DNA of 64,000 nucleotides, from assembly GCA_040752975.1 (NCBI GenBank), contig JBFMHF010000009.1, positions 17,207 to 81,206 on the forward strand, in the 5' to 3' direction. Source of the stretch: JADLDB01 sp040752975 (GTDB taxonomy: Bacteria > Myxococcota > Myxococcia > Myxococcales > Myxococcaceae). This document shows, piece by piece, positions 43,703 to 53,100 of the stretch (the first letter of the stretch is position 1; each line of letters starts with the position of its first letter). The notes under the pieces were generated by a model that made no database searches, was not told the DNA's origin, and saw only the letters and a list, made by a program, of their open reading frames with translations. The translations under genes and the position numbers were made by a program.

Positions 43703-45040
43703 ATGTCCGCCCGGCTGCTCGTCACTGGTTTCGTCTGCGCCCTCATCGCGCTGTCCTGCGGCGCGGAGAGCCTCGAGGCCCCCGCCGCCGAGCCCCGCCC
43801 CGACATGATGCAGTGCCAGGGCGTCGATCACCTGATGCCCAACTTCGTGCGCGCGATCAGCGAAGGCCGCACCGAGGGCCTCAAGCAGGTGGTGGAGACG
43901 CAGCTCCTCATCCCGCTGCGCGAAGGCGACTCGCCGCCCGTCAACGACGTGCTGCGCGCCGTCTTCCGCACCCTCGACGGCTATGCCCGCAAGCCGCCGG
44001 AGGTGGGCGCCACGGGCGACGACTACTGCGCCCCCACGTCCAGCCCGCCGCCGCTGCAGCAGGCCAACGAGCTGTGCGAGATGCGCCGCGCGATGGACCT
44101 GCTCGTCCACCAGGGCAAGGGCATCGACGCCATCGAGCTCGCCACCCCGCAGATCAACACCGTGCTCAACTACGTCACCGGCGAAGGCCTCGACTGCCGG
44201 GGCCGCCCGCGCACGCCGCACTACGAGATCTCGGGCGCGATCGCCGGCATGTGCAGCCAGACCCTCAACTGCCAGCTGACCGATGGGCTCGACCTGTTGA
44301 TCGGCTTCACGGACTACCTGAACACCGCCGACGGGAAGGCGCTGATGGAACACTTGAACGCCCTCACCGCGAACCCCGACGGGGGCAGCGTGACGGCGTT
44401 CCTCAACCCCTCCAGCCTCACCGAAGACGAGGCGGTGGCGCTGGTGCGCGGCCTGGTGCCGATGCTGCAGTCCGCCAACGCGACGGAGCTGGAGAACGCC
44501 TTCACCAACCTGCCCCTCCCTGCGGATCTCAAGGCGGATCTCCGGCCCGTCGTCGACGACCTGAAGCGGCTCCTGTTGCACGACGAGATCATGAATCCCC
44601 TGCGCCGGGCGCTGAACTGCATCTGGGGCGTCGACTCGATGGGGCGGCCCAACGGCCAGGACTCCGCCAAGAATTACCCGCTGGTCCGCATGGTGTACCG
44701 CCTCGCGCTCGAGGAGGAGTGCCCCGAGTTCGGCCTCACCCGCCTCACCGGCGTCCTGAAGGGCGTGCAGGAGGTCGACTCCCGCGGCTCCCTCATCTAC
44801 CTCGCCGGCACGCTCGCCAGGGCCGTCCGCAGCGACGAGACGGCCATCGACTCGGCGGCCACCGTCTGCAAGACCCTCTTCTCCACCGACCGCGCCCCCG
44901 GCCAGGCCCGCAGCAACGCCGAAAACGCGCTCCCCGTCGCCGCCGACCTCGTGAAGAACGGCCTCATCAACGAAGGCATCTGCGCCATCGACACCCTCAT
45001 CTTCGGCTGCTCCGCCGGCCCCCAACCGGCGTGCCGCTGA
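43703..45040 (+). CDS. Lipoprotein of unknown function upstream of glt genes
   Basis: The product is 445 residues. The lipobox is ALSC (C19) after MSARLLVTGFVCALIALSC. The mature protein is alpha-helical with Cys pairs (DYCAPTSS...LCEMRRAM, GLDCRGRP, TVCKTLF) and conserved-looking blocks LVHQGKGIDAIELATPQINTVL (split at helix ends) and LTGVLKGVQEVDSRGSL. It lies 147 bases upstream of gltF, where gltD/gltE lie in M. xanthus, so it could be the functional counterpart of one of them; I cannot confirm that. Secretion to the outer membrane is likely. Confidence 0.8.
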   Translation: MSARLLVTGFVCALIALSCGAESLEAPAAEPRPDMMQCQGVDHLMPNFVRAISEGRTEGLKQVVETQLLIPLREGDSPPVNDVLRAVFRTLDGYARKPPEVGATGDDYCAPTSSPPPLQQANELCEMRRAMDLLVHQGKGIDAIELATPQINTVLNYVTGEGLDCRGRPRTPHYEISGAIAGMCSQTLNCQLTDGLDLLIGFTDYLNTADGKALMEHLNALTANPDGGSVTAFLNPSSLTEDEAVALVRGLVPMLQSANATELENAFTNLPLPADLKADLRPVVDDLKRLLLHDEIMNPLRRALNCIWGVDSMGRPNGQDSAKNYPLVRMVYRLALEEECPEFGLTRLTGVLKGVQEVDSRGSLIYLAGTLARAVRSDETAIDSAATVCKTLFSTDRAPGQARSNAENALPVAADLVKNGLINEGICAIDTLIFGCSAGPQPACR

Positions 45041-45187
45041 AGCAGCACCTGTGCACTCGAGGTGGCACCTGTCGCACAATGTGAGACGGCCACAACGCGC
45101 TCAGGGATTTGCGGAGAAGTGCGGAGTGGTAGCATGTGCCCGCCCCGTGCTTCATTCGGGTCAAAGGGTGCTCGCTTTGGAGGCTGT

Positions 45188-45439
45188 ATGAGCAAGTGGT
45201 TGTGGCTGTCGCTCGTCGCGATGTTGGCGTTCCCGGCGTTTGCCCAGGACAAGGGCGGTGGCAACGTCACCTACAAGAAGACGACGGAGTACAGCTTCGA
45301 GGACGACACCATCGAGGGCGATCTCACCAAGCCCGACGGCGAGTACGTCGAGGCCCGCAAGAAGGTGAAGCACTCGAACCTGATCAAGATCCGCGAAGAG
45401 TTCAAAGACAAGGTGATGCAGTCGGTGGGCGAGCTGTAG
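45188..45439 (+). CDS. gltF: Gliding motility protein GltF/CglF-like
   Basis: The product is 83 residues. ATG 45188 opens a signal peptide (MSKWLWLSLVAMLAFPAFAQ). The mature 63 residues are charged (YKKTTEYSFEDDTIEGDL, EYVEARKKVKHSNLIKIREEFKDKVM). Small size, export signal and position directly before the FHA/TonB gene match M. xanthus CglF (GltF), a periplasmic component of the gliding complex that can be restored by cell-to-cell transfer. A weak TTGCGG/TAGCAT promoter-like pair precedes it (45109-45135). Confidence 0.8.
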   Translation: MSKWLWLSLVAMLAFPAFAQDKGGGNVTYKKTTEYSFEDDTIEGDLTKPDGEYVEARKKVKHSNLIKIREEFKDKVMQSVGEL

Positions 45440-45527
45440 GCCTCACACCTCGCGCGTGGCGGGAACCCGGCTGCCTGGCCGGTGTCCTAAACGGCGACGC
45501 GCGGACCCGACGCCAGGAGGCTTCAAC

Positions 45528-47411
45528 GTGGCTGTTCCTCTCACACTCAAGGTCTTCAAGGGCGAGCAGCTGGTCGCCGAGAAGGACTACGACCGCGACA
45601 TCATCAAGATCGGTCGGCTGTCCTCGGCCCACCTCTGCCTCGACGACGAGAAGGTCTCCCGCATCCACTCGGTGATCGAGGTCGCCCCCGACGGCGCCCT
45701 GTCCATCATCGACATGGGCAGCGTGGAGGGCACCTTCGTCAACGGCAAGCGCGTCAACAAGGGCACGCTGCAGTTCGGCGACGAGATCAAGATCGGCAAC
45801 ACGACGATCAAGGTCGACAAGGCCGGCGCCTCCGTCGCTCCCTCCGTCGCGCCCGTCGCGGCCGTGCCTGACGCCGCCACCGTACAGGTCGCCGCGCCCG
45901 CGGTCCAGGCGCCTCCCGCGCCCGTCGCCCAGGCCATCGCGGCCGCCGTTCCTGCGCCGATGCCCGTACCCGTACCGGACGCCGCGCCGCCTCCGCCTCC
46001 CGTGCAGGACGAGCAGACCGGCGCCGCCGTCCGGGGCCGCCCTCGCCGTCGCAAGGGCACCGGTCCGCTGGGCGTCGAGCTCCGCTTCCTCTGGGGTGAC
46101 CAGATGGTGGGCGAGTTCTTCCTCCACCCTGGCGTCACCCGCACCTTCAAGGTCGGGAGCATGAAGGGCGTCGACTTCGAGATGGGCGACTCCCTCTTCG
46201 GCGGGCCGTCCTTCGACGTGGTGCGCGTCGGGCCGGCCGGCGCCCAGCTGCGCTTCACCTCGAAGATGAAGGGCGAGCTGCAGCGCCGCTTCGGCGACGA
46301 GACGATGACGCTCGACGAGGCGAAGAAGCGCGGCGTCGCGTCCAGTGATGGCGACGCCTACTCCATCACCCTGGCCAACGACGACTTCGCCTGGGTCGAT
46401 CTCGGGGGCGTGGTGGTCGAGGTCTTCTTCCAGCCCGCGCCCAAGCCCGTGCTGGTGCCCTTCAGCGAGGCCGTCGACTTCACCGTCCTCAACATCTTCC
46501 TGGTGTGCTTCTTCCTCGGGGCGCTCTTCGTCATCAGCGCCGCCAACCGGGACGCAGAGGGCGAGGCCTTCGACGACGAGCTCAACTCCAACCAGGCGCG
46601 CATCGCCAAGCTGCTCATCAAGCCGCCCGAGAAGAACCCGATCCTCCAGAAGTTCGAGAAGCAGAAGAAGGACTCGGGGGAGATCGCCCAGAAGCACAAG
46701 GGCGACGAGGGCCAGATGGGCAAGAAGGACGCGCCCAAGCGCTCGGCCCACGCGGCGCCCAAGGGCGATCCCAACAACAAGGATCAGGCCCGCTTGCTCG
46801 CCCAGAAGATCTTCGGCGGCTCCGGCGGAGGCATCTCCACCATCTTCGGGCACCAGGGCCTCGGCGGCGAGCTGAAGAGCGCCATGGGCAACATGTTCGG
46901 CGCGGCGCCCGGCGATGCGCAGGGCTTCGGCGGGCTGGGCTTGCGCGGCTCGGGATCCGGCGGCGGCGGCGTCGGTGACACCATCGGCATCGGCGGCATC
47001 GGCACCAAGGGCCGCGGAGGTGGCACCGGCGGCTACGGCTCCGGCGTCGGCGTGCTGGGCGGGAAGAAGGGCGTCGACATCGGCATCACGTCGTCCGAGC
47101 CCACCGTCATGGGCTCGCTCGACAAGGAGCTGATCCGCAAGGTCATCCACGCCAACCGCGGGCAGATCCGCTTCTGCTACGAGAACCAGTTGAACCGCTT
47201 CCCGAAGCTGGAGGGCAAGGTGGCGATCAAGTTCGTCATCTCGCCGTCAGGCAGCGTCGCCTCGTCTTCGGTGGCGCAGTCCACCGTGGGCAACCCGGAG
47301 CTCGAGACCTGCGTGGCCAGCCGGGTGCGCGGGTGGATCTTCCCCAAGCCCAAGGGCGGCGGCGTGGTGATCGTCACCTACCCGTTCATCTTCAAGCAGT
47401 CGGGCCAGTGA
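45528..47411 (+). CDS. gltG: Gliding motility protein GltG (FHA plus TonB-like)
   Basis: The product is 627 residues, GTG start with AGGAGG 7 bases upstream. The N-terminal FHA domain (about 20-97) has IGRLSSAHLCLDD, SRIH and VNGKRV, a phosphothreonine-binding fold. A Pro/Ala linker leads to a second beta-rich cytoplasmic domain. One transmembrane segment is at about 317-338 (FTVLNIFLVCFFLGALFVIS). A periplasmic Lys-rich then Gly-rich region ends in the AgmX/PglI TonB-like domain (527-625, RGQIRFCYENQLNRFPKLEG...). In M. xanthus GltG sits in the inner membrane and links the AglRQS motor to periplasmic partners. Confidence 0.9.
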   Translation: MAVPLTLKVFKGEQLVAEKDYDRDIIKIGRLSSAHLCLDDEKVSRIHSVIEVAPDGALSIIDMGSVEGTFVNGKRVNKGTLQFGDEIKIGNTTIKVDKAGASVAPSVAPVAAVPDAATVQVAAPAVQAPPAPVAQAIAAAVPAPMPVPVPDAAPPPPPVQDEQTGAAVRGRPRRRKGTGPLGVELRFLWGDQMVGEFFLHPGVTRTFKVGSMKGVDFEMGDSLFGGPSFDVVRVGPAGAQLRFTSKMKGELQRRFGDETMTLDEAKKRGVASSDGDAYSITLANDDFAWVDLGGVVVEVFFQPAPKPVLVPFSEAVDFTVLNIFLVCFFLGALFVISAANRDAEGEAFDDELNSNQARIAKLLIKPPEKNPILQKFEKQKKDSGEIAQKHKGDEGQMGKKDAPKRSAHAAPKGDPNNKDQARLLAQKIFGGSGGGISTIFGHQGLGGELKSAMGNMFGAAPGDAQGFGGLGLRGSGSGGGGVGDTIGIGGIGTKGRGGGTGGYGSGVGVLGGKKGVDIGITSSEPTVMGSLDKELIRKVIHANRGQIRFCYENQLNRFPKLEGKVAIKFVISPSGSVASSSVAQSTVGNPELETCVASRVRGWIFPKPKGGGVVIVTYPFIFKQSGQ

Positions 47412-47517
47412 CAAGCCACGCGTGAAGTGCCGCGGCCTCCGCCTCGAAGCAGGCGGGGGCCGTCGCGTTTCGATGTTCTCGTCACACTCTCTCCGCTGGG
47501 CTAGGGTTCGCCTTCGC

Positions 47518-48141
47518 ATGACGCGCTTCGCTCGCCTCTGGGTCGTCGCGGTTTTCCTCTCGTCGGCGGCCTTCGCTCAGGCCAAGCCCCTGGAAGACAA
47601 GAAGGGGGTGTCCTTCAACGAGATCGAGCGCGGCTTCTTCTTCGAGGCGCGCGGCGGCTTCTGGTCGATCGTCAACCCGCCCACGACCTCCGGAGGGACG
47701 ACCTACTTCTCGCCCGGCCTGGCCGCCCAGGTGGACATGGGCTTCGACATCGGCGAGCGGGTCTCGCCCAGCATCTTCCTGCTCGCCGCCACCAACTCGA
47801 TGAAGAGCGATTACACGGGCCTGTCCGCCAATGGCACCGTGTCCGGCGACTTCAGCACGCTGGCGCCTGGCGCCCAGGTGAAGGTGCGCATCGTCGGTTT
47901 CAACGACAGCCAGGACGTCCAGCGCACCTGGATCTACGCGCGAGGTGGGGCCGCCGTCGTCTTCTACAGCCCGTCCAGCCTGCTGCCGACGATGGACGTG
48001 CTCATCACCGCGGGACCCGGCGTGGAGTACTTCACCCGCCTGCGCCACTTCAGCATCGGCATCGAGGCCAACTTCAACTTCATGGTCCTCACCCAATCGA
48101 TCGGCTTCTCCGTGCTGCCGACGGTCAAGTACGCCTTCTGA
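47518..48141 (+). CDS. gltH: Gliding motility outer-membrane protein GltH/CglE
   Basis: The product is 207 residues. Signal peptide TRFARLWVVAVFLSSAAFAQ. The mature part is a small beta-barrel (GFFFEARGGFWSIV, VDMGFDIGERVSPSIFLL, VEYFTRLRHFSIGIEANFNFM) and ends VKYAF, the terminal Phe needed for outer-membrane insertion. In M. xanthus CglE (GltH) is an outer-membrane barrel of the gliding machine that contacts adhesins outside. ATG 47518 is preferred over two upstream in-frame ATGs that lie before the signal peptide. Confidence 0.88.
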   Translation: MTRFARLWVVAVFLSSAAFAQAKPLEDKKGVSFNEIERGFFFEARGGFWSIVNPPTTSGGTTYFSPGLAAQVDMGFDIGERVSPSIFLLAATNSMKSDYTGLSANGTVSGDFSTLAPGAQVKVRIVGFNDSQDVQRTWIYARGGAAVVFYSPSSLLPTMDVLITAGPGVEYFTRLRHFSIGIEANFNFMVLTQSIGFSVLPTVKYAF

Positions 48142-48206
48142 CCCGGGCGTCGTTATCCCAAGCCTCCACTTGACGGGACGTGCCCTTTGAGGCGAAGGGC
48201 TCCCCC

Positions 48207-50075
48207 ATGACTACACAGGACACCAGGGGCAAGGGCCCCGGGCAGGGCGGCCGGGGGCGCCGTGAAGGCTTCTCGTTCGGCGACAAGGAAGGCGGGCGGG
48301 GGCGCGGGCGCGACGGGAGGGATGAGCGCGGCGGCCGCGGGGGACGCGATCGCAAGGGCGGCGGCGCTTCCTACCGCGTCGTCAACGAACTGAGCACGCT
48401 GGAGAAGGCGCTGACGAAGCTGGACTTCGCCGCGATGAAGGCGCCCCTCGATGAGATCCTGCGCGCGCTCAAGCCGCTGCACCTCAAGCTCGAGGATCTC
48501 GATCTCAACACCCGCGGGAAGTTGATCACCTCGTTGATGCGCGTCGTGCGCGCGCCGAAGCCCAGGCCGCCCGAAGGGGGCGCCGCCGCTGAGACCGCCG
48601 CTCCTGCCGAGGGTGCTGCGCCTGCTGAGGGGGCGGCTCCTGCCGAGGGTGCGGCTCCTGCTGAGGGCGCTGCTCCTGCTGAGGGCGCTGCTCCTGCTGA
48701 GGGCGCTGCTCCTGCTGACACCGCCGCCGCCTCGGCCGCCGCGCCTGTTGAGGGCGCTGGCTCCACGGAGGGGGCTGCTGCAGCGTCGAGCCCGGCCGCT
48801 CCGGCGGTGGATCCCGCGACCGCCGCCTGGCGTGAAGCGCTCTTCGTCGTCGGGCTCATCTGGCGCGCGGTCGCAGACGCGGATCGCGCGGCCGCGGCTT
48901 TCGAAGCCGCCGGCCGGCAGCCCACGGAGGCCGAGCTGGCCTCGCCGCCACGGGCCGAGCGGACGGAACGGGGAGATCGCCCCGGCCGCGGCCCCCGCAA
49001 CGAGAGGGGCCCGCGCAGCGAGCGTGGCGCCCGCCCTGAGCGCGGTCCCCGCCCCGAGCGACGCGACGCACACAGCCCCTTCACCTCGTCCGGTGACTGG
49101 CAGAAGGACGCCCAGCGCCTCGAGGAGATGGGCCGCACCCGCGACGCCGGCAGGATTCACGAGAAGAATCAGTCCTACGCGGCCGCCGCGCGCCTGTTCG
49201 AGCTCGGGGGCGATCTCAAGGCCGCGCTGCGCAACGCCGCGCTGGGCAAGCTGGACGAGGCCATCACCGCGCTCTCTGCGAAGGTCAAGCCCGAGGAAGT
49301 GGTGGACGCGCTGCAGCGCGCCCAGGCCTGGGACAAGCTGATGGAGTTCCACGTCGCGCGCAGCGACTTCGACGCGATCGCCCGCCTGTACGAGCGGGCC
49401 CTGCAGTTCGATCAGGCCGCCCTGGCCTGGGAGCGCGCCGGCAAGCTGTCGCTCGCCCGCAAGGCCTACGAGCGCGCGAAGGACGGGGCGGCCGCGGCCC
49501 GCGTGCGTGAGCTCGAGGTGAAGAAGCTGGTCGAGCGCGGCGACAGGCTCGGCGCCGCCACCTTGCTGGTCGGCGCCGGCCTGAAGGCGGAGGCGCTCGA
49601 GCTGCTCAAAGCGCTGCCGGGTCCCAAGGCGTACCACTTCATGGAGAAGCTCAAGCTCAAGGACGAAGCGAAGGCCTTCGCCCAGGCCGAGCTGGAGAAG
49701 GCCCAGGCCGCCAATGATCTCGTCCAGAAGGCGCGCTGGCTCGAGGCGATGGGTGACTTGAAGGCGGCCGCCGAGACCTTCCTCGCGGCTGATCGCAAGG
49801 TGAACGCCGCCCACGTCTTCGAGGCCCTCAAGGACTTCGGCAAGGCCGCTGAACTCCTCGAGGCCGCAGGGCAGCTCGACAAAGCCCAGGCCCTCTTCGA
49901 GAAGGCCGGCGACGCCTCCAACGCCGAGCGCGTCAGGGCGCTGCCGAGGCCCGAACCGAAGCCGAAGCCGGCGCGTGATGGGGCCGCCGAGGCGAAGGAC
50001 GGTGTCCCTGAGCCGATGCCCCCGCCCAATGGCGTCGACAGCACCCCCTCCGGCGGCCCGCTGGCGACCCCCTGA
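48207..50075 (+). CDS. Repeat-rich TPR-like protein inside the glt cluster
   Basis: The product is 622 residues from ATG 48207; a GTG nine codons upstream is possible. The N-terminus is Arg/Gly-rich (RGRGRDGRDERGGRGGRDRKGGG split by Asp/Glu), resembling RGG nucleic-acid-binding tracts. A helical segment follows, then a hexapeptide repeat AAPAEG (131-172), a second Arg-rich tract (about 255-285: PGRGPRNERGPRSERGAR), and a C-terminal half of short helix pairs like degenerate TPRs (AAARLFELGGDLKAALRNA, YERALQFDQAALAWERAGKL). It has no signal peptide, so it is cytoplasmic. Role unknown; it sits between gltH and gltI. Confidence 0.82.
   Translation: MTTQDTRGKGPGQGGRGRREGFSFGDKEGGRGRGRDGRDERGGRGGRDRKGGGASYRVVNELSTLEKALTKLDFAAMKAPLDEILRALKPLHLKLEDLDLNTRGKLITSLMRVVRAPKPRPPEGGAAAETAAPAEGAAPAEGAAPAEGAAPAEGAAPAEGAAPAEGAAPADTAAASAAAPVEGAGSTEGAAAASSPAAPAVDPATAAWREALFVVGLIWRAVADADRAAAAFEAAGRQPTEAELASPPRAERTERGDRPGRGPRNERGPRSERGARPERGPRPERRDAHSPFTSSGDWQKDAQRLEEMGRTRDAGRIHEKNQSYAAAARLFELGGDLKAALRNAALGKLDEAITALSAKVKPEEVVDALQRAQAWDKLMEFHVARSDFDAIARLYERALQFDQAALAWERAGKLSLARKAYERAKDGAAAARVRELEVKKLVERGDRLGAATLLVGAGLKAEALELLKALPGPKAYHFMEKLKLKDEAKAFAQAELEKAQAANDLVQKARWLEAMGDLKAAAETFLAADRKVNAAHVFEALKDFGKAAELLEAAGQLDKAQALFEKAGDASNAERVRALPRPEPKPKPARDGAAEAKDGVPEPMPPPNGVDSTPSGGPLATP
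48597..48722 (+). repeat. 18-bp tandem repeat encoding AAPAEG
   Basis: Six 18-bp units in frame plus a seventh that diverges (AAPADT). Two neighbouring copies (48669-48704) are identical at the base level and the others differ mainly in third positions, which points to recent expansion by slippage or unequal crossover. Confidence 0.85.
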
Positions 50076-50146
50076 GGACCCGCGAACTGCCTGAATTCAT
50101 GAGTCGTCTTCGAGAGGGGACGGGGTAGAGTCGGCCCCGCTCCCCC

Positions 50147-53100
50147 ATGGGAAATCCAGCCGAGAAGCCTTTTGGCGAGGTCGAAGCCAGCCTCGAAAAG
50201 ACGGGCCGTGTCGACGAGCTGATTCGCCTCTATGAGTCGCGCTCGCGCGAGGTGCCCAGGCCCGAAGAGGCCGCGCACCTGCTGTGCCGCGCCGCCGATC
50301 TCGCGCGCGAGCGCCTGCGCAACCCTGTCCGCGCCGAGGAGCTGCTCCGCCGCGCCCTCGTCTATTCGCCCAACGCGCGCGAGGCCCTCGAGGGCCTGAA
50401 GACGATCGCCGAGGGGCGCAACGACTGGACGATGCTGGTGGAGGTGCTGGAGAAGCTCGCGCTCGGCTCGCACGGCGCCGACGCGGCCGCCCTCTACCTG
50501 CGCGCCGGAGAGCTCGCCGAGACCAAGGTGGCCCGGCGGGATCGCGCGGTGGTGAACTACCAGCTCGCGTCGCGCGCCGCCCCCCAGGAGCGGCAGGCGT
50601 ACCAGAAGGCCCGCAAGCTCCTGCTCGTCGACGGGCGGTACGCCGCCGCGTTCGACAGCCTCGAGCGCGAGCGCACCGCGTTGGGCGACCGCGAGCTCCT
50701 GGAAGACTACCTGTCCTTCGCCGAGTCGCTGGTCCTGGTGCCTCAGGAGCACGCGCTGGCCACCAAGGCGCTCGTGCGCGCCCTGGCCATCGACGGGAAG
50801 AACGCCCGCGCCCAGGCGGCCCAGAAGGAGCTCAACAAGCTGGAGTACACCTGGCGAGAGCGGGTCAAGCAGCTCAAGGCCCAGTCGCTCGAGGAGCGCG
50901 ATCGCCGCACCGCCGCGCGCATGTCGCTGCAGGTCGCTCGGCTCTTTGCCTTCTACGAGCCCGCCGCCGTGGACAAGGTCAAGGAGGCGATCGATCGCTG
51001 CTTCGCGCTCTGGCCCGCGATGCCCGACGCGCTGGAGCTGCTCGAGCACACCGCCTCCAAGGCCGGGGACGTGCGCGTCGCCCTCACCGTCTTCTCCAAG
51101 CTGGCCGGCGACACGCGCGACAAGCAGGCCAAGTGCGATCTCTACCTGCGCATCGGCCAGGTGCTGCTGAGCAAGCTGAACGACCGCGCCGAGGCCGCGG
51201 CGGCCTTCGAGAACGCCAGCAAGGCCGACCCTTCGCGCCCCGACGCCGCCGAGCTGGCCAGTGAGGCGTTGATCGAGCTCGGCCGGAAGGAAGAAGGCGT
51301 GGGCGTGCTGGAGCGCCACCTCGCCGCGCTGAAGGATCGCCACGCGCAGGTGACGCTCCGGCTCACGCTGAGCGAGCTCTGCCAGAAGCTGCTCAAGGAC
51401 TCCGCGGGCGCGCGCGGCCACGCGGAAGAGGCCTTCAAGCTCGATCCCAACAACGCGCAGGTGGCCTGGCGGCTCGCCTCGCTCTACGCCGACGAAGGGC
51501 TCCTGGACGGGCTGTGGCCGCTGCTGGACCTGGCCGTCTCCGCGCCGCGGCCCATCGCCGAGCGCGTCGGCCTGTGCGAGCTCGCCGCCATGCTCTGCGA
51601 GGACGCGAAGGACCCCAGGCGGGCCTTCCGCGCGCTGTCGCTCGCGCTGCCGCTCGATCCCTCCCGGGCGGCGCTCCTCGCCTCGCTCAAGGCTGCGGCA
51701 GAGAAGGCGGGGGAGGAGAAGGAGCTCGCGTTGGCCTTGAGGCGCGCCGCGCAGGTGGCTCCTCCCGAGGCCCAGGAGGGCTTGTGGCGCACGCTCGGGC
51801 AGCTGCTCCAGTCGCTGCAGCGTCCGGCCGAGGCCCAGGAGGCCTGGCTCGAGGTGCAGAAGCGCCACGGCGATGATCCCGAGGCCGCGCAGGCCTTGAG
51901 CGTGCTGCGCAAGGCGCTCGCTGAGGAGCCGCAGGATCCCCGCTCGAAGCTCGAGGCCGAGGCGCGCCGGCTGGAGGCCTCGGCCGCGGATCCCGCCGCC
52001 TCCGCCGCCCTGTACCGGAAGATCCTCGAGCTGGATCCCGACAGCGTCGCCACGCTGAAGAAGCTGGGCGCCGCCGCCGCCAGCCTCGCCCAGTGGGACG
52101 AGGTGGCCACCGTCGCCGAGCGGCTGATGGCCCTGGCGGACTCCCCCGCCGAGCGCCAGGAATGGCGCGCCCGCCTCGCGCAGCTCTACGCCGAGCGCCT
52201 CGGCCGCAAGGACGAGTCCGCGCGCATCTACCTGAACCTGCTCTCCGAGGGGAACGAGAGCGCCACGGTGGTGGGAGGGCTCGAGCGCCTCGCCGCCCAG
52301 GGGGTGCGTCAGGCCGACATCAGCCGCGCGCTCGCGCCCCTCTATGCGCGCGCCGGTGACTACCAGCGCCAGGTGGCCTCGCTCCTCGTGCAGCTCGCCT
52401 CGGTCCAGGAGAAGGACGAGCAGAAGAGCCTCCTCACCCTGCTGGCCGACACCACGGAGAAGCACCTGGCCGACATGCGCGGCGCGCTCGATCTGCGCTT
52501 GCGCGGCCTGAAGCTCGATCCGGCCGACTCCACCTTCCGCGCCGAGTCGGTACGGCTGTCCCGCGCGCTCAAGGCCCAGCAGGAAGTGGCCCGCTTCTTC
52601 ACCGAGCTGGTGGGGAAGGTGGAGGACGTCGCGCTGGCGGTCTCCCTCGCGCTGGAGGCCGGTGAGCTGGCCGAGGAGGCCGCGGCGATCGACGACGCTG
52701 CCGCGGCGCTCAAGGCGGGGCTCAGTCGCAGCCCGGACACCGTGGCCCTGCTGGAACGCCTCACCGCCATCTACACCCGCGCGAAGCGCTGGGCCGACTG
52801 CGATCAGGTGTTGCGCCAGCGGGTGGCGCTGGCCCAGGGTGAGGAGAAGGTGGCGTTGTTGCTCCAGCTGGGCGACGTCAGCTCCGAGCTCCAGCGTCCC
52901 CGCGAGGCTGCCGCCGCGCTGCAGGAAGCGATCAAGGCCGGTGCTCCCGAGCTCGAGCACCTCCCGCGGCTCGCCCAGCTGCTGGAGGCCGGCGGTCAGC
53001 TCAAGGAGCTGACCGAGGCTCAGGCGCGCCTCATCGCCCTCTACGAGCAGGCGGGCGACAAGGAGAAGGCCGGCGCGCTGGGGCTGGCGCGCGCGCGGAT

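Noticed and set aside
45109..45135. TTGCGG / TAGCAT as a gltF promoter
   Set aside because: The spacer is only 15 bases and the boxes are weak; mentioned with gltF but not listed as a feature.
48597..48722. Tandem repeat considered as a CRISPR-like array
   Set aside because: The 18-bp units are contiguous without spacers and in frame within a protein gene.
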